Assembly (NCBI RefSeq): GCF_004745805.1
Contig: NZ_SRLQ01000014.1
Location: 62,001-126,000 of the forward strand
Direction: 5' to 3'
Length of the DNA: 64,000 nt
From: Mycolicibacterium sp. CH28
Lineage (GTDB): Bacteria > Actinomycetota > Actinomycetes > Mycobacteriales > Mycobacteriaceae
The notes under the pieces are model-generated. The model was not told the origin of the DNA. It ran no database searches and saw nothing but the letters and a program-made list of their open reading frames with translations. A program made the translations under genes and the position numbers. Every line of letters begins with the position of its first letter. The stretch's first letter is position 1. Below are positions 51,959 to 59,715 of this stretch, piece by piece.

Positions 51959-52411
51959 ATGCACCAGGTCCACCGGATAACCCTCGACGATGCGCTACCG
52001 CTGCTGGCGGCCGGCCGTGCGAAGGCGGAGGAGATCGGCGTCAAGCAGACGTTGTGTGTCTGTGATGACGGCGGCAACGTCCTGGCGCTGCACCGCCTGC
52101 CCGGCGCCCGGCTCACCGGTGTCGAGATCGCCATGGCCAAGGCGTTCACCGCTGCCGGGCACGAACGCGCGACCCATCTGTTCAACGAACCGCCGAATGG
52201 ACCCGCACTACCCGGTAACGAGGCTTTCGGTATCAGCCACATGCTGCCGGGCAAGTTCGCGATCTTCGTTGGCGGCTTTCCGCTGGTCTTCGACGGGCAG
52301 ATCGTGGGCGCCGTCGGTATCAGCGGCGGTAACGGCGAACAGGACAAGGCGGTCGGCGCGGCGATGCTGGCCGAGTTCTCCGCGCTGACCGCCTCGGTCG
52401 CCGCTCGCTGA
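51959..52411 (+). CDS. GlcG/HbpS (DUF336) family protein
   Basis: The 150-residue protein matches the DUF336 fold, with ITLDDALPLLAAGRAKAEEI at the start and a central VLALHRLPGARLTGVEIAMA. The conserved GNEAFGISHMLPGKFAIFVG and GQIVGAVGISGGNGEQD segments follow. Family members include HbpS, which binds heme, and GlcG of glycolate operons; many are found in catabolic operons with redox enzymes. It is the first gene of the operon. A heme or cofactor role is only a guess. The next gene is 198 bases downstream, a gap with no recognisable gene. Confidence 0.85.
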   Translation: MHQVHRITLDDALPLLAAGRAKAEEIGVKQTLCVCDDGGNVLALHRLPGARLTGVEIAMAKAFTAAGHERATHLFNEPPNGPALPGNEAFGISHMLPGKFAIFVGGFPLVFDGQIVGAVGISGGNGEQDKAVGAAMLAEFSALTASVAAR

Positions 52412-52609
52412 GGACGGATGGCTGTGCATGTTGTCCCAGGTCGATGCCGATCTTGGGAGACTGTGCCCCTCGGTCGACTGCGGCAACCGCACTAACGTCA
52501 TTGGCGCGGTGTGGATTTCGCGTCACCGATCTCGAAACGTTCCGCGATGATGCGGAAAGTCCACCATCACAACAACGTTCGTACGACAAGACTGCAGGAA
52601 GGATCAGAC

Positions 52610-53329
52610 ATGACCGAGCTGTTGACGCGTGAGGAGTTCCGGGCCGAACTCGAGAACGCCATCAAGGGTCGGGAAGCCAAGAACGCCTCGTTCAGCAAGG
52701 CGTGGGCCGACGGCACCCTGGCCAAGCACCACTTCGCCCGCTGGGCCGAAAACCACTACCACTATGTCGGGCCGTTTGCCGACTACCTGGCCAACATCTA
52801 CGCCAACACCCCCGATGAGTTCACCAACGCCAAGGACTTCACGCTGCAGAACATGTACGAGGAGGAGCTGGCTGACATCCGCCACACCGACCTGCTCATC
52901 AAGTTCGGTGAGGCGTGCGGCACTACCCGGGAGCGGATCGAGGATCCCTCCAACATGAATCCGGTCACCCGCGGACTGCAGGCCTGGTGCTATGCGGTGT
53001 CGGCGCGCGAACATTTCGTGGTCGCGACCGCCGCACTCGTGGTCGGTTTGGAATCCCAGGTGCCCAGCATCTACACCAAGCAGATTGTCCCGCTGCGTGA
53101 GGTGTACGGCTTCAGTGAGGACGAGATCGAGTTCTTCGACCTGCACATCACCTCTGATGTGGTGCACGGCGAGCGCGGCTACCAGATCGTTCTCGACCAC
53201 GCCGACACCCCACAGCTGCAGCAGCGTTGTCTGCAGCTGGTGCGCTGGGGAGCCGAGATGCGCTTCTCCTATACCAAGGGTCTCTACGACACCTATGTCG
53301 CACCGGACTTGGAGTCCACCGCTGTCTGA
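52610..53329 (+). CDS. Heme-oxygenase-like diiron oxidase/oxygenase (CADD/PqqC superfamily)
   Basis: The 239-residue all-helical protein belongs to the TenA/PqqC/CADD superfamily. It keeps six residues in the positions that bind two irons in CADD-type enzymes: Glu85 and His92 (EEELADIRH), Glu148 (VGLESQ), and His179, Asp183 and His186 (HITSDVVH). Cofactor-free PqqC does not use this set, so a diiron oxygenase is predicted. Relatives cleave C-C bonds, N-oxygenate amines or make p-aminobenzoate. The start at 52610 follows GGAAGGA. A Rieske ferredoxin and its reductase follow, likely supplying electrons. The substrate is unknown; the neighbours suggest an amine or amino acid. Confidence 0.87.
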   Translation: MTELLTREEFRAELENAIKGREAKNASFSKAWADGTLAKHHFARWAENHYHYVGPFADYLANIYANTPDEFTNAKDFTLQNMYEEELADIRHTDLLIKFGEACGTTRERIEDPSNMNPVTRGLQAWCYAVSAREHFVVATAALVVGLESQVPSIYTKQIVPLREVYGFSEDEIEFFDLHITSDVVHGERGYQIVLDHADTPQLQQRCLQLVRWGAEMRFSYTKGLYDTYVAPDLESTAV

Positions 53330-53377
53330 GTGCGTCGCAGACGCACGGTGAAAACCGTTCCGATGTAAGGAGTTCCC

Positions 53378-53731
53378 ATGACCGAGCGATGGGTAGCGGT
53401 GGCGTCCACCAGAGAGATCGCGCGGCGGCGCAAGCTGCGGGTAGAGGTCGACGGTCGCGCCGTCGTGCTCTTCGACGCCGGCGGGCGGGTCTTCGCCCTC
53501 GACGACCTCTGTGTGCACCAGCAGCGGTCCCTGTTCAAGGGAACCCTGCTGCACGGCAAGGTGGTCTGCCCCGGTCACCAGTGGCAGTTCGACCTGCAAA
53601 CCGGCTACGAGGCCGATCAGGACCGCTGCCAGCCGACCTACCCCGTGCGGGTCGAGGACGAGACGGTCTACGTCGACGTGACGGCGCAGGTGGTTGGTGC
53701 GGTGCTGCCCGGCGAGGAGGCCCGCGCATGA
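53378..53731 (+). CDS. Rieske-type [2Fe-2S] ferredoxin
   Basis: This 117-residue protein is a soluble Rieske ferredoxin. The cluster ligands are Cys45 and His47 (LCVHQQ) and Cys64 and His67 (CPGHQWQF). Such proteins carry single electrons to oxygenases. It lies between the diiron protein and a ferredoxin reductase gene, overlapping the latter by four bases (ATGA). The three together form a plausible NAD(P)H, reductase, ferredoxin, oxygenase chain. Confidence 0.93.
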   Translation: MTERWVAVASTREIARRRKLRVEVDGRAVVLFDAGGRVFALDDLCVHQQRSLFKGTLLHGKVVCPGHQWQFDLQTGYEADQDRCQPTYPVRVEDETVYVDVTAQVVGAVLPGEEARA

Positions 53732-54957
53732 CCGTGGGCACCTTCGTCACCGTGGGCGCCGGACAGGCCGCCGCGGTGGCGGCTCGCACCCTGCGGCGCC
53801 GGGGATTCGACGGCCGGATCGTGCTGATCGGTGACGAGCCCCATGCTCCCTACCAGCGGCCACCGCTGTCCAAGGAGTTCCTCTCCGGTGCCGAATCGGT
53901 CGACTCGCTGTGGCTGCTCACCGAGCGTTGGCTGGCCGACAACGATGTCGACATCATCACCGGGACCACGGTCGCCCGCATCGACAAGGCCTCGCGCACA
54001 GTCGTATTGGACCGTGGGTCGGAAGTGAGCGCCGATGCCGTGCTGTTCGCCACCGGCGCTGTGCCCCGCCGGTTGCCGGTGGCAGGCCCGCGCCCGGAGT
54101 TGGTGCACGTGCTGCGCACCATCGACGATGCACGTCGGCTGCAGCGTGCGCTGTCCGGCGCCCGGCGCGCCGTTGTGATCGGCGGCGGATTCATCGGTCT
54201 GGAGATCGCTGCGACCGCAACGCGGTTAGGCCTTTCGGTGACGGTGTTGGAAGCGGGACCACTGCCGTTGGGCGCCATCCTGGGCCCGCGTATTGCCGGA
54301 CTGTGCACCGACCTGCATCGCCGCAACGGGGTGGAGGTGCGGACCTCGGTGGTGGTGCAGACCCTGCGCACTACCTCCGACACGGTGGTGGTCGAACTCG
54401 CGGACGGCACCGTGCTGGAGGCTGATCTGGCGATCGTCGGCGTCGGCGTCACCCCGAACGTGTCGGCGGCGGCTGCTTCGGGTCTGGCTGTCGACGGCGG
54501 AATCGTCGTCGACGGCCAGGGCCGGACCTCGATCCCCGAGGTGTATGCCGCCGGCGATGTGGCCCGGCGCTATTCGGCGCGGCTCGGGCGACATGTGCGG
54601 TCCGAACATTTCGACAACGCCAACCGACAGGGCGCCGCGGTCGCCGACGCCGTGCTCGGGCGTGACGCGGTCGCCGATGATCCCGGCTGGTTCTGGTCGG
54701 ACCAGTACGACCACAACATTCAGCTCTGCGGAGCTGCTTCGAATGTGGATCCGATCATCCGAGGGGATGTCGAATCGATGGATTTCGCCGCGTTCTACAC
54801 CGATGGTGGCGTCCTGGTGGGCGCGTTCGGCATCGACCGCGGCGAGGACGTGATGGCCGCGCGAGAGCTGATCGGCCGCACCATCGAACCCGGCGTGCTG
54901 GCCGACCAGGACGTCGACCTGTGGACGCTGTATGAGACCGAAGAGGTGGCTTCGTGA
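53728..54957 (+). CDS. FAD-dependent ferredoxin reductase
   Basis: A 409-residue flavoprotein like those that serve bacterial oxygenases. The FAD motif VGAGQAAAVAARTLRRRG is at residues 9-26. PYQRPPLSKEF, the NAD(P)H motif RRAVVIGGGFIGLEIAATA near residue 150 and VYAAGDVARR near the end follow. A Rieske-fold C-terminal domain ends with DVDLWTLYE. It would reduce the neighbouring Rieske ferredoxin(s). It overlaps the ferredoxin stop (ATGA) and the aldehyde dehydrogenase start (GTGA). It is a paralog of the reductase at 19015-20190. Confidence 0.93.
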   Translation: MTVGTFVTVGAGQAAAVAARTLRRRGFDGRIVLIGDEPHAPYQRPPLSKEFLSGAESVDSLWLLTERWLADNDVDIITGTTVARIDKASRTVVLDRGSEVSADAVLFATGAVPRRLPVAGPRPELVHVLRTIDDARRLQRALSGARRAVVIGGGFIGLEIAATATRLGLSVTVLEAGPLPLGAILGPRIAGLCTDLHRRNGVEVRTSVVVQTLRTTSDTVVVELADGTVLEADLAIVGVGVTPNVSAAAASGLAVDGGIVVDGQGRTSIPEVYAAGDVARRYSARLGRHVRSEHFDNANRQGAAVADAVLGRDAVADDPGWFWSDQYDHNIQLCGAASNVDPIIRGDVESMDFAAFYTDGGVLVGAFGIDRGEDVMAARELIGRTIEPGVLADQDVDLWTLYETEEVAS

Positions 54958-56408
54958 CGACCGAGGGGTTCAACTTCATCGACGGGTCCTGGGTGCCGGC
55001 GTTGTCCGGCCGGACCTTCGTGCGCTGCAACCCGGCCGACCCGACCGATGTGATCGGCGTGTTCCCGGCCTCCGATGCCGCTGATGTCGGCGCGGCGGTG
55101 CAGGCTCTGGACAAGGGCGCCCCCGAGTGGGCCGCCACCTCGCCGGAGCGACGCGCTGCGATCCTGGAAAGCGCTGCGGCGCATCTGGAATCGATGGGCG
55201 AGCAGCTGGTCGGCGAACTCGTCCGCGAAGAGGGCAAGACGCTGGTGGAGGCCAGGAACGAAGTCAGCCGCACGCCGGCCAACCTGCGGTTCTACGCCGG
55301 CGAAGCGACCAGGGCAACGGGGCTCACCTATCCGGCCGCCGGGCCCAACCTGGTGTACACCCTGCGTGAACCGGTCGGTGTCGTCGCGGCAATCACCCCG
55401 TGGAACTTCCCGCTGAACATCCCGTCGCGAAAGCTCGGCCCCGCACTGGCCGCCGGCAACCCGGTGTTGTTCAAGCCCTCCGAGATCACCCCGCTGATGG
55501 GACAACGGCTCGTGGAGGCGTTGCTGGCCGGCGGCCTCCCACCGGTCGCGATCGCCCTGGTGCAAGGCGACGGCGGTGCCGGTGCGGCCGTGACCGACCA
55601 GCCCGGCGTGGCCGCGGTCACCTTCACCGGTTCCACCCGGGTCGGCCGGCTCATCCACGGCCAGGCCGGGCCGCACCGGCGGGTGCAGTTGGAGATGGGC
55701 GGCAAGAACCCGGTGGTGGTCGCCGCCGATGCCGACCTCGATGCGGCCGCCGCCCTGATCGTCAAGGGCGCCTTCGGTTTGTCCGGCCAGGCCTGCACCG
55801 GCACCAGCCGGGTGGTCGCCGTCGACCAGGTGCACGATGGGCTGCTCGAGCGAGTCGTGGCCATGGCGGAGTCGCTGCGCGTGGGGCCGGGGGCGCGCCC
55901 CGGCGTCGACATGGGGGCGCTGGCCAGCGCCGCCCAGCGCGACAAGTTCCTGGATTACGTCCGGGCCGGTGTCGACGACGGGGCGCGACTGCTCTGCGGC
56001 GGGGGTCCTGTCACCGTCGACGGGTACGACGGTGGATTCTTCGTGCGCCCCGCGGTGTTCGCCGATGCCGACCCCGGGATGCGAATCGTGCAAGAGGAGG
56101 TCTTCGGACCGCTACTGGCGTTCCAGCGGGCCGGCTGCCTCGACGAAGCCACCGCCTTGGCCAACGGCACCGAATTCGGGCTCAGCGCAGCCATTGTCAC
56201 CACCGATCTGGCCGCCGCGACACGGTTCGCCCAGCAATCCCGCAGCGGGCTGGTCAAGATCAACCAACCCACCACCGGCATGGCGATGAACGCGCCGTTC
56301 GGTGGCTACAAGGCATCGAGCAGCGCGACATTCAAAGAGCAGGCGGGCGCGTCGATGATGGAGTTCTACACCGCCGAGAAGACCGTCTACCTCAATCCCG
56401 TGCCGTGA
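54954..56408 (+). CDS. NAD(P)-dependent aldehyde dehydrogenase
   Basis: The 484-residue protein is a full-length ALDH. The cofactor-region motif is TPWNFPLNIPSRKLGPALAA. The catalytic glutamate is in LEMGGKNPVVV and the nucleophile cysteine in GLSGQACTGTSRVV. It resembles dehydrogenases acting on semialdehydes in amino-acid or sugar-acid breakdown, although the substrate cannot be fixed. GTG start overlapping the reductase stop. In the operon it would oxidise the aldehyde released after amine or C-N oxidation. Confidence 0.93.
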   Translation: MTTEGFNFIDGSWVPALSGRTFVRCNPADPTDVIGVFPASDAADVGAAVQALDKGAPEWAATSPERRAAILESAAAHLESMGEQLVGELVREEGKTLVEARNEVSRTPANLRFYAGEATRATGLTYPAAGPNLVYTLREPVGVVAAITPWNFPLNIPSRKLGPALAAGNPVLFKPSEITPLMGQRLVEALLAGGLPPVAIALVQGDGGAGAAVTDQPGVAAVTFTGSTRVGRLIHGQAGPHRRVQLEMGGKNPVVVAADADLDAAAALIVKGAFGLSGQACTGTSRVVAVDQVHDGLLERVVAMAESLRVGPGARPGVDMGALASAAQRDKFLDYVRAGVDDGARLLCGGGPVTVDGYDGGFFVRPAVFADADPGMRIVQEEVFGPLLAFQRAGCLDEATALANGTEFGLSAAIVTTDLAAATRFAQQSRSGLVKINQPTTGMAMNAPFGGYKASSSATFKEQAGASMMEFYTAEKTVYLNPVP

Positions 56409-56434
56409 CCGCGGACCAGATACGGAGCAATGAC

Positions 56435-56791
56435 ATGGAATTCAAACGAGTCGCCCGGTCGGGTCAGGTGCCGGAGGGGATCGTGCGGCGGTTCTACGCC
56501 GGCGAATACGAATTCGCGGTGGCCCGGCTGAACGGCAAGGCCTATGCCACCTCCAACTACTGCAGCCACCTGGACTGTCTGCTTTCGTCGGGCAAACTCA
56601 GGCACGACGGCATCGGATGTTCCTGCCATGGAAGCGCATTCGACCTGGAGACCGGCGAGCCGATCTGCCCGCCGGCCACCGAGCCGATCAAGACCTACCC
56701 GGTCGAGGAGCGCGACGGCGAGATCTTCGTCGGCATCGCGGCCGACGAACTGCCCGAGGGCCCCCGGCGGCGGCTGCGCCGCTCGTCATGA
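56435..56791 (+). CDS. Second Rieske-type [2Fe-2S] ferredoxin
   Basis: This 118-residue protein has Rieske ligands Cys43 and His45 (NYCSHLD) and Cys62 and His65 (GCSCHGSAFD), with an unusual extra cysteine (Cys64) inside the second motif. It resembles ferredoxins of ring-hydroxylating and NirD-like systems. It is not adjacent to the diiron protein but lies after the aldehyde dehydrogenase, and its stop overlaps the Ntn-hydrolase ATG. Two ferredoxins with one reductase suggest either two electron acceptors or a specialised role. Confidence 0.92.
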   Translation: MEFKRVARSGQVPEGIVRRFYAGEYEFAVARLNGKAYATSNYCSHLDCLLSSGKLRHDGIGCSCHGSAFDLETGEPICPPATEPIKTYPVEERDGEIFVGIAADELPEGPRRRLRRSS

Positions 56792-58374
56792 TCGCCCCGG
56801 TGCTGTCCGGTGGCGGAATGGTCAGCACCAGCCATCCGGCGGCCAGCCTGGCCGGTGCCCGGGTGCTGGCGCGCGGTGGTAACGCCGTCGATGCCACCTT
56901 GGCGATGGCAGCGCTGACCTGGTTGACGCTGCCCGGGCAATGTGGGGTCGGCGGCGACGCGTTCGCGGTGGTGCGCGAGCCCGACGGACGGGTGTGGACC
57001 GTCGGTGGTTCGGGTTACGGTCCGGACGGGGGCACCCCGGAGTTCTATCTCGACCGCGGCTTGGCCGCGATCCCGCTGACCGGCGCGCTGGCGGTGGCGG
57101 TGCCGGGCGCACCGGCGGCGCTGGCGGCGCTGCACGCCGGCGGCGCCACGATCGGCCTTTCCGAGCTATGGGAGCCCGCCGCCCGGCTGGCCGAGCGCGG
57201 GCTGCCGTGCTCGGCCAACACGGCGAGCGATGTCCACAAGGTGCTGGAACTGATCGGCCGCGACGACGGCATGGCGGCGGTGTTCACCCCCACCGGATCG
57301 GTGCCTGCCGTCGGCACCCGGCTGCCGCAGCCCGAGCTGGCGGCGACGATCCGTCTGCTGGCGGGTGACCCGGCCGGTTTCTACACCGGAACCCTGGCCC
57401 AGCGTGCCGTCGACACGCTGCGCGATCTGGGGGCGCCGTTCAGCGGCGAGGAGTGGGCTGCCACCGGTGACGTCGTGCCGCAGCCGGCCCTGACCGGGCA
57501 CTACGGCGACGCCACGATCCACCAGACTCGGCTGCCCACCCCGGGGTGGATGGTGCTGCAGCAGGCCGGTTTGTGCGACGGCGCGTTGGGGTCATGGCCT
57601 TGGATGTCGGCACCGGCCATCGATCGGATGGCGCGCGCGGCCAGGATGGCGTTCCAGGATCGGTTGCGGCTGTGTGGCAGCGACGGCCCCGGCCCCCACG
57701 ATGTGCTCTGTCCCAGCCGGATCGCCCAGCAGCGCGATCAGCTGGCGGCCGGGACCGAGAACCGCGCCGCGTTCCAGGTGCACGCCGGTGACACCACCTC
57801 GACCGTCGCCGTTGACCGGGATGGCCGGGCGGTCAGCTTCATCCATTCGCTGGCGTTCACCTTCGGCGCCAAGCTCACCGTGCCGGGCACCGGGGTGGTG
57901 CTCAACAACCGGCTGGGCCGGGGCGCCTACCTCATCCCGGGTCATCCCAACGAGGTGGCGCCGCGGCGCAAACCGCTACACACCCTCAACGCCTGGTTGG
58001 TCACCGACCACCGCGGACAGCTGCGCCACGTCGGCAACACTCCCGGTGGGGACGGTCAGGTGCAGTGGAACATGCAGCTGCTGTCCCACCTGCTCGATCA
58101 CCGCCTCGACCCGGCTGCCGCGGTGGCGGCGCCGCGGTTCACCGTGTTCCCCGGCTCCGATGCCGACGTCATCGGGGCACCCGACGAACTGCGGGTCGAA
58201 GAGACCGTCGGCCAGGAGGTCCTGGCTGCACTGCGTGAGCGCGGCCACCAGGTCGTCGCTCAGCCGACCCTGGCGGCGGGTGGCAGTGCCCAGGTCATCT
58301 CCCGCGATGAGCGGGGCATCCTCTGGGGCGCGGCCGACCCCAGACAGGAAGGTGTGGCCCTCGGTGTCGATTGA
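56788..58374 (+). CDS. Gamma-glutamyltranspeptidase-family Ntn hydrolase
   Basis: The 528-residue protein is a GGT-family precursor that self-cleaves before a threonine. The processing site is at about residue 332 in AGDTTSTVAV, and the family block GTGVVLNNRLGRGAY follows. The N-terminal GGNAVDATLAMAALTWLTLP, then GQCGVGGDAFAVV is typical. Members cleave gamma-glutamyl amides, cephalosporins or oxamate (HpxW in purine breakdown). No secretion signal is seen, so it acts in the cytoplasm, unlike classical GGT. With PucR control and a RidA neighbour it may release an amine or amide nitrogen. Confidence 0.88.
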   Translation: MIAPVLSGGGMVSTSHPAASLAGARVLARGGNAVDATLAMAALTWLTLPGQCGVGGDAFAVVREPDGRVWTVGGSGYGPDGGTPEFYLDRGLAAIPLTGALAVAVPGAPAALAALHAGGATIGLSELWEPAARLAERGLPCSANTASDVHKVLELIGRDDGMAAVFTPTGSVPAVGTRLPQPELAATIRLLAGDPAGFYTGTLAQRAVDTLRDLGAPFSGEEWAATGDVVPQPALTGHYGDATIHQTRLPTPGWMVLQQAGLCDGALGSWPWMSAPAIDRMARAARMAFQDRLRLCGSDGPGPHDVLCPSRIAQQRDQLAAGTENRAAFQVHAGDTTSTVAVDRDGRAVSFIHSLAFTFGAKLTVPGTGVVLNNRLGRGAYLIPGHPNEVAPRRKPLHTLNAWLVTDHRGQLRHVGNTPGGDGQVQWNMQLLSHLLDHRLDPAAAVAAPRFTVFPGSDADVIGAPDELRVEETVGQEVLAALRERGHQVVAQPTLAAGGSAQVISRDERGILWGAADPRQEGVALGVD

Positions 58375-58792
58375 CCGCGTCGCCCCGCCCGCGCCGCGCG
58401 GCGACTACCGGGCCGCCGTCGTGCACGACGGTGTCGTCTACACCGCGGGCATGACACCGCGACGTGACGGCCGGCTGACGGTCGCCGGGGTCGTCGGCGC
58501 CGATGTCACACCTGCGCAGGCACGTTCGGCCGCCCGGCTGGCGGCTGCGAATGCGCTGGCTGCCGCGGGTGCCGCGCTGCCCGACGGCGCGCGCCTGCGA
58601 TGCCTGAAGATGACGGTGTATGTCGCGTGTACGCCGGACTTCACCGAGCTGTCCGCGGTTGCCGACGGCGCCTCCGAAGAGATTCGTGCCAGGTTCGGTG
58701 AGCAGGCGCTGCCTGCCCGCAGCGCGATCGGTGTGCTGGCGTTACCTTCGGGTGCGCCGGTGGAGGTGGAGCTCGTCGCCGTCGGCGTCTGA
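58364..58792 (+). CDS. ridA: RidA-family enamine/imine deaminase
   Basis: The 142-residue protein keeps the RidA active-site arginine (Arg119 in LPARSAIGV), unlike the Rid protein at 16372-16749. RidA enzymes hydrolyse reactive enamines and imines formed during amino-acid and amine metabolism. GTG 58364 is 11 bases downstream of AGGAAGG; another GTG at 58352 is in frame. It overlaps the end of the Ntn-hydrolase gene by 11 bases and closes the operon. It supports the idea that an imine arises in the pathway. Confidence 0.85.
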   Translation: MSIDRVAPPAPRGDYRAAVVHDGVVYTAGMTPRRDGRLTVAGVVGADVTPAQARSAARLAAANALAAAGAALPDGARLRCLKMTVYVACTPDFTELSAVADGASEEIRARFGEQALPARSAIGVLALPSGAPVEVELVAVGV

Positions 58793-58845
58793 CGCCTCGT
58801 GGAGTCCGGCGCGACGGCCTGGCAGGGGCCGTGATCAGCGCGGAT

Positions 58846-58874
58846 TTGGAGCTTTCCAGCTCGTCACCTAGTAT
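58846..58874 (+). promoter_or_regulatory. Promoter of the rplN (spc) operon
   Basis: TTGGAG (58846-58851), a 17-base spacer and TAGTAT (58869-58874) form a sigma-A-type promoter like the S10 promoter at 34293. The -10 overlaps the inverted repeat CCTAG-TAT-CTAGG (58867-58879). A dedicated promoter is expected because the spc genes are cut off from the S10 operon by a terminator and 19 kb of DNA. Predicted by eye. Confidence 0.6.
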
Positions 58875-59023
58875 CTAGGGGTTGCCTAGGGCAGACCTCG
58901 GCTGACGGTTGACCGTTGGCCCCGCGTGCTCTTTGGGTGACAAAGACCGCGCACGACAAGTTCCCTTTGGCTTGCCTAGAAGGATTTTGTCGTGCACACA
59001 GTTACCAGATCCAAGGAGATCTA
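58875..59023 (+). promoter_or_regulatory. Structured leader upstream of rplN
   Basis: The leader of about 140 bases holds two clear stem candidates. TCTTTG at 58930-58935 pairs with CAAAGA at 58941-58946. GCACGACAA at 58951-58959 pairs exactly with TTGTCGTGC at 58987-58995 around a 27-base loop. AAGGAG at 59013-59018 is the rplN ribosome site, 17 bases beyond the second stem. The arrangement could be a ribosomal-protein feedback leader. Confidence 0.45.
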
Positions 59024-59392
59024 GTGATTCAGCAGGAATCGCGGCTCAAGGTCGCCGACAACACGGGTGCCAAGGAGATCTTGTGCATCCGTGTGCTGGG
59101 TGGCTCGTCTCGGCGCTATGCCGGCATCGGCGACATCATCGTGGCGACCGTCAAGGACGCCATCCCCGGCGGCAACGTCAAGCGCGGTGATGTGGTCAAG
59201 GCCGTGGTCGTTCGCACCGTCAAGGAACGTCGCCGCGCCGACGGCAGCTACATCAAGTTCGACGAGAACGCCGCCGTGATCATCAAGAACGACAACGACC
59301 CGCGTGGTACCCGCATCTTCGGCCCGGTCGGGCGCGAGCTGCGCGAGAAGCGCTTCATGAAGATCGTCTCGCTCGCTCCGGAGGTGTTGTAA
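59024..59392 (+). CDS. rplN: 50S ribosomal protein L14
   Basis: L14 (122 residues) contacts 16S rRNA at an intersubunit bridge and binds ribosome-silencing factor. The sequence starts MIQQESRLKVADNTGAKEIL and includes GGSSRRYAGIGDIIVATVKD plus the end block RGTRIFGPVGRELR. GTG 59024 follows AAGGAG; a longer upstream frame is not L14-like. First gene of the spc operon here, with rplX starting directly after its TAA. Confidence 0.98.
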   Translation: MIQQESRLKVADNTGAKEILCIRVLGGSSRRYAGIGDIIVATVKDAIPGGNVKRGDVVKAVVVRTVKERRRADGSYIKFDENAAVIIKNDNDPRGTRIFGPVGRELREKRFMKIVSLAPEVL

Positions 59393-59710
59393 GTGAAGGT
59401 CCATAAGGGCGACACCGTGTTGGTCATCGCCGGCAAGGACAAGGGTGCCAAGGGCAAGGTCCTCAAGGCCTACCCGACCCGGAACCGGGTGCTCGTCGAG
59501 GGCGTCAACCGGATCAAGAAGCACACCGCGCAGTCGGCCAACGAGCGCGGCGCGTCCTCGGGCGGCATCGTCACCCAGGAAGCGCCGATCGACGTTTCCA
59601 ACGTGATGGTCGTCGACTCCGACGGCACACCGACCCGTATCGGCTACCGGGTCGACGACGAGACCGGCAAGCGGGTCCGTATCTCCAAGCGCAACGGCAA
59701 GGACATCTGA
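59393..59710 (+). CDS. rplX: 50S ribosomal protein L24
   Basis: L24 (105 residues) initiates 50S assembly. It has the KOW motif KGDTVLVIAGKDKGAKGKVL at its start, followed by NRVLVEGVNRIKKHT and the usual PIDVSNVMVVDSDG block. GTG start abutting the rplN stop. Five bases separate it from rplE. Confidence 0.98.
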   Translation: MKVHKGDTVLVIAGKDKGAKGKVLKAYPTRNRVLVEGVNRIKKHTAQSANERGASSGGIVTQEAPIDVSNVMVVDSDGTPTRIGYRVDDETGKRVRISKRNGKDI

Positions 59711-59715
59711 AGGCG

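Noticed and set aside
52610..53329. PqqC (pyrroloquinoline quinone synthase)
   Set aside because: No pqqA, pqqB, pqqD or pqqE partners apart from the distant mycofactocin genes, and the six metal-ligand positions match diiron members, not cofactor-free PqqC.
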